This document shows positions 24,040 through 33,420 of a stretch of 64,000 nt of DNA, in pieces. The first letter of the stretch is position 1. Every line of letters starts with the position of its first letter. The stretch spans positions 56,095,812 to 56,159,811 of the forward strand of contig CM049314.1 of the NCBI GenBank assembly GCA_026874595.1, in the 5' to 3' direction. Under the pieces are notes generated by a model. The model worked only from the letters and a program-made list of their open reading frames with translations. It ran no database searches and was not told the origin of the DNA. The position numbers and the translations under genes were made by a program. The stretch comes from Sipunculus nudus (taxonomy: Eukaryota > Annelida > Sipuncula > Golfingiida > Sipunculidae).

Positions 24040-25140
24040 TTCCCCAAAACCTTGCCATAACCATCTTGTTCTTTGTTGTGCCCTTGTTTTTGTCAGAACA
24101 GCAGTTTTATTATCAGACATAATCCTGTTCCTCCAAAGGGGAGCCCACCTACCTTGCCGCAAATATAACCGGTAAAGTTTCTTTAGCGTTTTTTATACAA
24201 GCCTGCAACCGATGGTAAATCGCATTTCCAGTAACAATACAAGCTATTGCACCCGAACACGTCCCCCGCCCCATTGCAGAAGCATCTGTACAGAACCCTG
24301 TTGCAGGTACGTGGTCAAGGACCACCGAATCCCCGAGAACAGTGTGCTACAATTGTACTGCAACATTAAATTGACCTTCATGTGCCGGTCCATCAGCCGC
24401 CTATTTGGTTTTAGCTCCATAGCGTTTCTTGCATCATGTCCGTCGAAGATATATACGTCCGCTCTGGAATCCAATTCAACTTGCCAATTAATGTTTGAAT
24501 TTGCTGCTTCGACAGTCTTGTTAGTGAAATGCTACACGTAACAAATCAACGTGTCCCTTTGGTTACTAACCTGCATTTAGACTAAGTCTATATTGACACC
24601 AAAGAAATAAAGAGTCTGGCAAGGGACAACTTCCTTATTTCAGTTTATTATAAAGCCTATTCTTCTGAGTTAAATCATAAGTGTTCGAAGCGCATTTGCG
24701 CAATCGCTACTACTGCTACTATAAGGAAATCACCCAAATAAACAAAGACGTAACCAAACCTACTGTGCTTCATAACTGTGGACCTCTCTGGTTTAAACGG
24801 TGAAAATATCTCGGGTTCATTCGATCCAAATTAATGCGTGTATCATAAAACTACACATCCTTACCCTCGAACGTCCAGGATAACATTGTGAATTGTTTAC
24901 GATGCTTAGATATTTTAAGAGTTCTATAAGCACATTTAAAATCAACTTTTTGCCGTAAATGCCCCTTGTTTTAGAAAGCTGCATGCCGAATTAAAATACT
25001 GGACCTGGTTTTGTATTCTAAGGTAGCATAATCATTGATTGCCAGCCAGGAGCGCCAGGTTTCTGCAATCGTGAATAAGCCGAATTGTGTTATCAGATTC
25101 CTTAGCGCCCCGAATGGACTGACAATAATTTTTTTCCCGG
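24040..25140 (-). mobile_element. DIRS-like retrotransposon remnant: RT and RNase H pieces
   Basis: Read on the minus strand with several frame changes. About 24,960-24,700: KVDFKCAYRTLKISKHRKQF, then FYDTRINLDRMNPRYF, like the palm region of DIRS-type RT. About 24,540-24,060: NCST, then LGDSVVLDHVPATGFCTDAS, KNAKETLPVIFAA and SDNKTAVLTKTRAQQ, fitting the three acidic RNase H motifs (TDAS, the E of KE, SDN) in order. The RT-then-RNase H order supports one element. Upstream, 25,140-24,990 reads FGALRNLITQFGLFTIAETW, a possible pre-RT segment. No tyrosine recombinase was recognised downstream. Assignment to DIRS rather than another LTR-type group is tentative. Confidence 0.5.
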
Positions 25141-25198
25141 CAACAACATAATTACCGTTCTAATTTTTAGTGATTATTTGTTAATTACATTTATAAAA

Positions 25199-25575
25199 CT
25201 ATACTAACGCAGATTTGCGATTACTTAAAAGTACTGGCCTAGGCACCGTATCTCTGTCCACATTATCAAAACCTTGTTTTTTACCAATTATAATACATTC
25301 CTTATCAGGGTTTGTACTTACATGTTCGTCAGTACAAGCTTCCTCGTACAGTGAGGGCAAAGGTTTTACGGAGAATAGCTTTTCTCTGTCCTGCAAAGCT
25401 GTAGTTCTGGTCATATCCGGGCCTCGAACACAAGATGACAATATGCCGTCTACAAATTCACAACAAACCAACGAGTTAAATTCTTTGCAGATTTCGCGTC
25501 CGTTCGGGATAGCGGTCCCGGATAATGTGGCTGAGGGTACAATATTAGCCACGTGATGTGGTTTGTCTTGGGGAG
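25199..25575 (-). CDS. Unrecognised ORF, possibly gag-like or a gene fragment
   Basis: An open frame of about 120 codons on the minus strand without a clear ATG (open from just after a TAG at about 25,579). Reads CKEFNSLVCCEFVDGILSSC, then PDMTRTTALQDREKLFSVKP and IIIGKKQGFDNVDRDTVPRP. Mixed polar and hydrophobic with five cysteines; no family recognised. The stop lies only about 60 bp upstream of the RT-like remnant, on the same strand, so it may be the ORF1 region of that element. Alternatively it is the last exon of a host gene whose preceding exon is 25.83-26.18 kb. Confidence 0.35.
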
Positions 25576-25776
25576 AGAGCTAGTGCTTATGTCTAAGCCA
25601 AAGCGACTCTAAGCGGCTCACGTCCGTTCCAAACAGATGGTATGCTTATCTATATTGGGTCTTCTTGTGCCTAGGTTGAGTGTTACAGGCCCTTCATTAC
25701 ATATGACGAAGACGAGACTAATGTCTCATCTTTACCCCTAACCTATATCCACGAAGTCTTTTATATCAAGAAATGT

Positions 25777-26178
25777 TCAACTGCCACACATGAAGGCCCC
25801 ATGATGTATCTGAGGTGTATCCCAATATATACCTGATTTTCCTGTAATCAAATCTGTCAGCGCCCGGTTATTACGTTGTGCCGTAGAGCCTAGAGCAAAA
25901 GCGATATCGACCGCACGGAGATTCCCTGTACATTTTTTTGGTTGGAGGGAACCGCCTCCATTTTTTATGCGTACCATAATACTTAGTATAACAAGCAGTG
26001 CCCCTATAGATTTTCCCAGAAGGATCGCGCGGATAATATTTAGACCGACACCATGTTTGGGGATCGAGCTTGAGATATTGGGACATGAACCGTCGCATTT
26101 TGTTTGTTGATTATCCAGAATTTCCAGGACTTTTCTGGTATAGACATTCCGCCGCCGACTCTCGGCCATATGCGTCAT
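25777..26178 (-). CDS. Unrecognised 133-aa ORF with one predicted membrane segment
   Basis: ATG at 26,178 and stop at 25,777. Residues about 47-69 (VGLNIIRAILLGKSIGALLV and following) are hydrophobic and may cross a membrane, followed by a basic KNGGG...KK stretch. A GTATAT donor-like site (AAATCAG/GTATAT) near 25,830 could join it to the next ORF. No family recognised. It may belong to the adjacent retroelement or be a separate host gene fragment. Confidence 0.35.
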   Translation of the reverse strand: MTHMAESRRRNVYTRKVLEILDNQQTKCDGSCPNISSSIPKHGVGLNIIRAILLGKSIGALLVILSIMVRIKNGGGSLQPKKCTGNLRAVDIAFALGSTAQRNNRALTDLITGKSGIYWDTPQIHHGAFMCGS

Positions 26179-26344
26179 TTACACCAGCGACCAGGCCTAC
26201 TGCTTAGACGGCTTCTGCTGTGAGCCGACATAGTCGTAGTTAGACTGGTTAGTTATTTCTATATCAGGAATAGCCTTCATGGTACTAACCTCCTTTTTTG
26301 GCCCATGGTGCTCAAATATATGTACACGTGTTGGCTCTAATTTT

Positions 26345-26480
26345 AGGTCGCTCTAAAAGTGTTTTAAAAATGCAGTTGCATGCTCAGTCCCAGCGAGACA
26401 AAGCAAGCTAAAAAAGCCGGTTATTCTACCACGATGACTCAAGGATCCACCAGGTGGCGTCATTATACAGCTAAAGAGCT
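26345..26480. repeat. Diverged fragment of the 1.56-kb repeat
   Basis: TTTTAAAAATGCAGTTGCATGC and the following GAGACAAAG and GGATCCACCAGGTGGCGTCA match 20,870-20,990 and 22,435-22,545 at roughly 75%. It shows that part of the tandem unit is itself a dispersed repeat. Confidence 0.55.
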
Positions 26481-26533
26481 ACAAGTACTGGTTCCAGCTT
26501 CCAATCCTTATTAGGAGAAGATTAACTAAGTCA

Positions 26534-26536
<3 letters not shown>

Positions 26537-26570
<34 letters not shown>
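26537..26570. repeat. (TA)n microsatellite
   Basis: In the spacer between units A and B, followed by an ATT/TTA-rich block (26,690-26,730) and a short TG run. Confidence 0.9.
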
Positions 26571-26573
<3 letters not shown>

Positions 26574-27907
26574 TTTATATATCTATATTCATATATGCAT
26601 ATATATGTATATATTATATATATGCAATCGGTCCTGCATGATATGATATTTTTAACCACATTATATATCTTCGCACATCTAGTTATTATAATTATTGCTG
26701 TTATTATTATTATTATAATTATTATTATGTGTGTGTGTGCGGCTGCAGCTTACAACGTTTGTCCCTCTTGTAAATGGAAGGGCGCTGGGACAGTGACAAT
26801 TTACCGGCTATACTTGAGTATTTATATAGACTAAATTTTGTGTGGTTAAGTGAGCCTTTCAATTACCAGTAAACACATTTATTACGGGATACATTTTCCT
26901 CTAATAAAATACAAAAAAAAGTTAATTGACCCATTTTCCAATTTATCGTTTGAAAAAGACGAGATCCTCCCTCTGTTGGTGCTGACTTTAACGAGAGCAT
27001 TTCTAACATGTTTAGGCAGGAGTTTTCTACCACAAAGTGGACCACAACTTAGTCCGCACTACCCACTCCATTAAGACTCAACCAAATAAATAGAAAAAAT
27101 GGCGCTCGGGTGCCGAAGCTGAGGAAGTCAGGGTTCCGCGTCCTAGGTGCTTCTTTAGGAACGAACGTTTAACGTAAGTGCACGTTTGATTATTTGGTCA
27201 AAAGATAAGGAGAAATTAAGAAGGGTTAGAGATGAAAAACTAGGATCAATATAAATTTTGATTGATGCGACCCCAAATCCGGCTCATTAAACAAGTCTGC
27301 CAGCTTAGTGGATGTGATATAAGTCACGTATGCTCTACGTACGATTTGATAGGATATCCAGAAGAGAATAATGTTTGCTACTGTATTCTTGTGTTCATTT
27401 GTTAAGCTTTGTATTGAGTTAATGTTTTTATTCTGTTGTAAGTATTGACGGATTCATCTGTAATGTAATCTTTAACAGTCGGTTTGTTCGTGCATGCTCT
27501 TAGTTCTGATGTTTATTGAACTTACTCTGTTTTGTCGAACCTCTACCTGCATGTAAAACCAATGTTAGTATTTACAACCTCCGGGTCCTTCTGACTAAAG
27601 TGGACGGTGTGACTTTGATATATACAGTTTACAGAATATTTATAACGTTAAAAGAACTATCAGCAACTTTTAAATGGAGTCGTTTTGATGTCACATCAGT
27701 GATCAGTGATCTTAAATTCAAAAGTTTTGGGATTTGTAAACAATGGACTGTCTTCTCAAATATCGTTATTATATCGATTAAATTGCATTAAAGAAATAAC
27801 ATTTATGAATTATCAGTTAATCCTAGGGTATTTAACATTTTAATTTGTCCGCTTTCAGTAAATTAAATTATCATCCAGTTTGTACTCCCTTAATATTTCT
27901 ATAATCC

Positions 27908-27986
<79 letters not shown>
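27908..27986. repeat. (TA)n microsatellite, unit B
   Basis: About 79 bp with two interruptions (TTT, AAA); upstream of the plus-strand PAN gene. Confidence 0.95.
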
Positions 27987-27990
<4 letters not shown>

Positions 27991-28536
27991 AGATGAGTCC
28001 GTTAAAATAAAAGAAAAACCCTATACTGTTTTCCGTCATGATTACCTAGAGATTAGAGACTATGCTCTACTTATCTCTGCTCTTTGTAAATAAGTCGGCT
28101 GAGTTCCTGATGAGCACAACTCAAAAGTCATATTGATTACCATATTGACTGATTAATTTTCGTGACTTTATGGACATTAATAAAGTTAGTTATCGCCCAT
28201 TTATGGCTATCTGTCCTGAAATGTCTTTGTCTTCAAGATCCAGCTTTGCTCCGGAATCAAACATGTTAATGAAACTCCCTTACATGTAACGTGCTCTTTG
28301 TCGTTTAATCCATGCAATCCCTTGGAAGATTCATGAAGATTACACGGATTCGATGATTGTGCTTAATGTAATGCTTAATCTCTCAGACATCCTATATCAA
28401 ATTTAACCATTCCACATACATTAGCATAAAATGAGGTACACCCCAAATAGAGCTGTAGTTGTATAATCCGTCAGCAAGGCTTTGTTTTCAAACGGCCCAG
28501 AAGAACTTTTTTCTGAGCCATTGATAGATTACAGAA

Positions 28537-31479
28537 ATGAATGTCAAGAACGTAACACTTCATTTAATTGTTCTGCTTTTTATCCAACGCCTCAATGTTG
28601 AGGGTAAGTAAATTTTGTTAGAGGTAAAGGACCAGGACAGGTGAAAGAAACCGTTTATGGTAACATAGATTTATAAGAGAAGGAAATTGTCGAATATTTA
28701 CGGGGGACGGGATCAATAATGGAGTGATGTTCTACACGATTATGTAGAGATACACTTTCCTAAAAAGCACGACTTGATCTTCATAAAAATATTATTGAAA
28801 AGAAAAAATATTAAGAGACCTGAAATTTTTAAATCTTCAATACAAAGTCTGCTGATATATTTCAAACTACAGTAGGTTTTCATGATGCATTTTAATAGGA
28901 TTTGTATCAGTTTTGATCCTAGTTACGTAATTATTATCATATAAGAGCATACACAATAATATTAGGCTGATATTGAACCTAAATATGGGAACAGACGATC
29001 GAGCGCTCAAGTTGAAGAAATCTGGGAGCGCTCTTTGCTCTCCATCCGCAACTGAAAAGTGACAGAAAGAGGAATGTTTCAATATTTTGGCCAAAAGTAG
29101 TGGGTCATTTATAGAAGAATATATATGTTTATTAATGCCTAATCAATTCTGGTGCATATATTGATATAAAAATTTTCAGACGTTGGTGAATCCATTTTTA
29201 GGGAACGTGCACATTTTTAAGGCTCTTTGGTTAGTGAATAATGTTTACTGCCAGTGGTGCACTGTCACCTGAACTATAGGTAGCATTTTTAGGATTTTTA
29301 AAGTGCAAAATCATGAAATGGGAAACAGCGTCATTTTTATTATTACCCGATTCCTGCTCAAGAAAGTATGATGCACATTTAATAGTAATGTGGGTGACTG
29401 TGTGGTGGTTTGAAAAACACTTTAATTGACATGCAGAACACATGATATATATAGGTTAGAAACAGATTCACAGATAATTATAAATAATAGATTATTCTCT
29501 AAAAAGACTGGTCTCGGAGGCTCGTTTTTACACACACAAATACACACTTTAACCTGTGCGTCGAGTAATAGGTGCTTTTTATTTTGATTTTATAAACGGT
29601 TCAACAATTAAACTTTACATAACACACGGCAACTACCGGAATAGGCCCCTTTAAAATTACATGATTTTTGTATTAAAATGTGTAAACATTTCTATTTACA
29701 GGCGTGGATTGGACTGATATTCTGGATCATACATTTATGGTCAGAGAATCGGATGCATAATGTTTGAATCAGGTCTCGACGCATGTAAACAGCGACGTCA
29801 CCAACAGGTGGCGCGAAAGTGCTTATCCATCGATTTTTGGTAATGGTTTTTTCAATGGTTGGTAACGTATGCAGCATGAACGCTGTGCGGAAAGGGGGCT
29901 TGGTATCACTTTCAACACTCAATATCAATTACTATGAATATAAGGACACGAGTTTTCCCTCCACTCCCGTCAACATGGAAACCACAACCATTGAGCCAGC
30001 TGCTTTGGATGCATGTGAGTAAAAGAGTTCTGCTCTCTTTATATCCTATTTCTGCATATTTTTGAATTCTAAATTTAGATATTTTCTGCTACACGAGGCC
30101 ATGTTGAGTACACAATTTTTTGGCGGAAGTTTTCTTTTTTCTGATTGAAAACACGATTCTATACGGTACCTTTGCTGATACCAGACAGCATTAAGACAAT
30201 ATTGGAAATATGAAAAAAACGTGGGCCTTATATAAATCAGTCGTCCATGCAGATGCTTCTTTTGAATGGAATTTTGGTTATTTGGCTTCCTAAAATACTC
30301 AGGGATTGAACTATGGTCATTAGCCACTAATACATGTACACGGTTTTACGTTATGTGCCCTAGACAAACCGAAGCTACTTTTTTTACATACAATTTGTTA
30401 GGGTTTTTTACTTCCGATTTAAATAACGAAGCCCCGTTTGGGTTGTTTGTCCCGCATAGACGATAGCTTGTATTTGTTTGTGAAGTGGCCACATAAATTT
30501 GATGCCACTGTATGTATTGCCTGCCAGTATTTCATTGTATTTTATTGTATTAAATTATTATTATTGTTGTTCATACTATTTATATTTGTGTACTTTGAAT
30601 CTACGGAATCACCTTTTGTCCATATTTATGGATTTTTTTTGGTTGAATTAGAATCAAACTACACTAAAGCTCAGATTTCTTATGTAAGGAATGCGGAATG
30701 TTCCTTGAGGAATGCGGATAATATTGGTATTGACTAAATAAATAATGTGAGATTTCATATGCGCCGATGTGGCATGCGGTATGCGTATGCGGCAATACGA
30801 ATCGCTATATGAAGCGATTTCTGAAGTTCCTCATGGTTACCAGGAGCAACATATAGAAAACATACATGCGCCCTGCCTGCACTTATGAAATCTCTCAATA
30901 CGCTTTCAGCATCCCGCATGCCGCATTCAGTACATAATGAATCCTAGTAATTCTGAATTTTGTCTGACGTCACTCTTCGCACCAACCAATCAAATCAAGG
31001 ACCCGGCTCTGTTCTAGCTACAACATTAAATACGTAAGACGTAAACTATGTGTGAGGTTAAGTACGTATGCCTCACCTGAATGTGCATCGTTCATATTCA
31101 ATATTTAAATAAATAAAGCAAATTTTTTAATTTAGCAAACACAGGCATTTTCATGTTTTATAAATGATATTACCATACCGTAGAAATACAGGTCTCGATT
31201 AAAATTTCAATGTCAGGAAACTCTCATTTAAGCTTGTCTGATGAACAAGTGGCGTCTTCATATCCGTGGAAAACTTCCGCCCAGGGCATCGATGGTAGCG
31301 GCACAGTGAAAAGTAAGATAGCATGCGCCCTCTGGTGTTTCCCTGATAAAACATGTCTGGCCGTCAGCTATATAGCTTTGACGCAAACCTGTCAGATGTA
31401 CGACTTTCTGGACACCATCAATGGAAGCTGGATTCAACGAAACAGCAGCTCTTACTACTATCGCACAAGTGATCAGTAA
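28537..31479 (+). pseudogene. Plus-strand PAN/Apple gene of unit B, frameshifted in PAN 1
   Basis: Exon 1, 28,537-28,603, encodes a signal peptide (MNVKNVTLHLIVLLFIQRL) ending in a strong phase-1 donor G/GTAAGT. Exon 2, 29,702-30,014, has acceptor TTTACAG/GCG and donor T/GTGAGT. Its PAN 1 can be followed only by changing frame twice: GVDWTD, then a shift to IYGQRIGCIM...GLDACKQRRHQQ...KCLSIDF, then a shift to VCSMNAVRKGG. The second cysteine of the DxCxxxC pair is Arg. Exon length is 313 bp, not a multiple of 3. Exon 3, 31,250-31,479, is open and encodes PAN 2 (ACALWC, TCLAVSY, TCQMYD), best joined at AACAAG/TGG, which matches the phase of the minus-strand genes. A sequencing error cannot be excluded. 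Confidence 0.65.
30680..30935. mobile_element. Foldback MITE-like element (GGAATGCGGA ends), unit B
   Basis: Left arm has repeated AGGAATGCGGAATG; right arm has CATCCCGCATGCCGCATTC. The arms are imperfect inverted repeats around about 200 bp, with a second inner pair CGAATCGCTA/AGCGATTT. The same element sits at the same place in unit C, so it predates that duplication. No coding capacity. Confidence 0.5.
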
Positions 31480-31789
31480 ATTTAATTTCCATACCCTTGC
31501 AGTGTAGCGATATTTAATTATGTTGTATTTCATATGCATTTTATATAAACATGAACAGTCAATATCAGATTACCATTGTGTGGATAAGATAAGATAAGAT
31601 ATAGATATAGTTTATTGCTTTATATATACGTTATAAAAAATCATCTCATTCAAAAGTATTTGGCTTTACTGGCTTGCTAAAACAATCATATTAAACATGG
31701 AATAATAAAAAAAGAGACGTATAAACGAAGAATGTTTGACTAGGTTATTGTGCCGCAAGTGATATATTTAATTGCCGAGCGGCTGACGC

Positions 31790-33420
31790 GTATGTGCTAG
31801 TTTGAGTTCTTTTGGAATCGCCTCATAGCAAACAATAGCAAACCCCCGATTTTATTTTTTTTTAAACAAATAGTGCACCGGATGACTATAGTCTTCAATA
31901 ATATCGTTGCCTCATTCAACCATCGTGTTTGAAATATGGAGTCAACAGTGGGTAAAGGAACCCCAATGATCCTCTCAGCTGTTCTAACTACCCTCGAAAG
32001 ACGGTTCCTTTCCTCGACGGTGATACTGCCTTCCCTTACAGTGACTGACAACGTCAGGATACCCTGAATTATCGCCCGATAAAAATTTAATAGAATCGGT
32101 TGACTGAGCCCCAAATCTTTTAGGTTCCTTAGAAAGAATAAATGTTGTTGTGCCTTCTTTACGCAGTAATTAACGTTTTCGGCCTACTTCAATTCAGAAG
32201 ACATGAAAATTCCTAAAAATGTTAAACAGCCAACGATTTCAAACTCGGAGCCGTCAATAACTAAGGGGTAATAGTTCAGCTTTCTTCCGTCTAAAATCAA
32301 TTATCATCTCCTTGGGTTACTTAACATTTAACTCCAGATTATTTTCAGTGCACAGCGAAGTTAATGTTTTAATTTCATTGCGTGAAACTATTTCGTTATT
32401 TCCCCGGATGAGCCCAGAAACTGTTGTGTCATCTGTAAATTTACAACTCGGCAATCATCAGAAGTAAAGACACAGTCATAGGTGAATAGAGAGAACAGTT
32501 TTGGTAAAGGCATACAACCTTGGCGTGCTCCAGTGTTTAAGACCAGTTTTTCTCGGAAATGATGTTACCAATCTTAACCAATTGAGGCTGTTTGTTAAAA
32601 AGTCTAAGATCCAGTTGCACATGATAATATTAAGAACCACTTCTAATAGTTTTTTCAGATTCATTTACGGGGAAGAAAAGTGCTAAAGGCTGAGCTTAAA
32701 TTAATGAATAAAACCCTCTCATAGGTAGATTTTCGTAGGTCGAGATGTTTTAATATAGGGTTAGTGAATGATATAGCGTCATCTATTGAGCGGTTTCTAC
32801 AATAGGCGAACTGAAAAGGATGAAACGTTTCTGAAATTTAGCATTTGAGATAATTTAACACCAGTCGCTCAAAACTCATGGCAGTTATATAAGTTAATGC
32901 AACAGGACGATAATCATTCAAACATGATGCATGAGATTATTTTTTCGGGACAGGAAAAATCACTGATCGTTTTAAGAGCTATGGCACTGTACACGATCGC
33001 AAGAACCTGTTAAAAAGAAGAGAACACCAGATATTTCATCGGCACAAATTCTTAACAGTCAGGGCGTGATACCGTCAGGACCTGTCTCCTTGCGTATGTT
33101 AAAGCAGGCAAGAATTCTCTTGGTATCTATAGTTTCTATAACAAATGGAGGCGAACCGTCACATGTTTTCTCATAGAGGGTTTCAGGCCGAACAAAGTGT
33201 GCATAAAATTTCTTTAGTTCATCAGGAAGATTCGGATCGTCTGAGATAGGATTAGTACTCAGTTTGCTATGTACGGTACAATTACCGCTATGCGCTGCCA
33301 CAACTGCCTGGAATCATCCGTTTTCCGTAGATCCGATTTCATATAAATGTTCGAAGAATCGTTGCTGACCTATATTCACGACCAGTAACTTACCACTTTG
33401 GTCACCCTTAAACATTTCCA
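31790..33420 (-). mobile_element. Rex1-like LINE, 3' part with reverse transcriptase, unit B
   Basis: Minus strand. 33,301-33,059 reads DDPNLPDELKKFYAHFVRPE and RKETGPDGITP, the pre-RT and RT block 1 signature of Rex1-type elements. The catalytic box is FTDDTTVSGLI at 32,428-32,439 (FADD in relatives). 32,114-31,797 reads NFYRAIIQGILT, then RVVRTAERIIGVPLPTVDSI, the C-terminal region of the same group. Frameshifts and stops throughout; dead. The 5' endonuclease part lies beyond a CR1 insertion, at 36.25-36.88 kb. Confidence 0.75.

Noticed and set aside
24212-24541. 109-aa plus-strand ORF opposite the RNase H-like region
   Set aside because: The minus strand carries ordered RNase H motifs; the plus-strand frame has no splice support or family resemblance.
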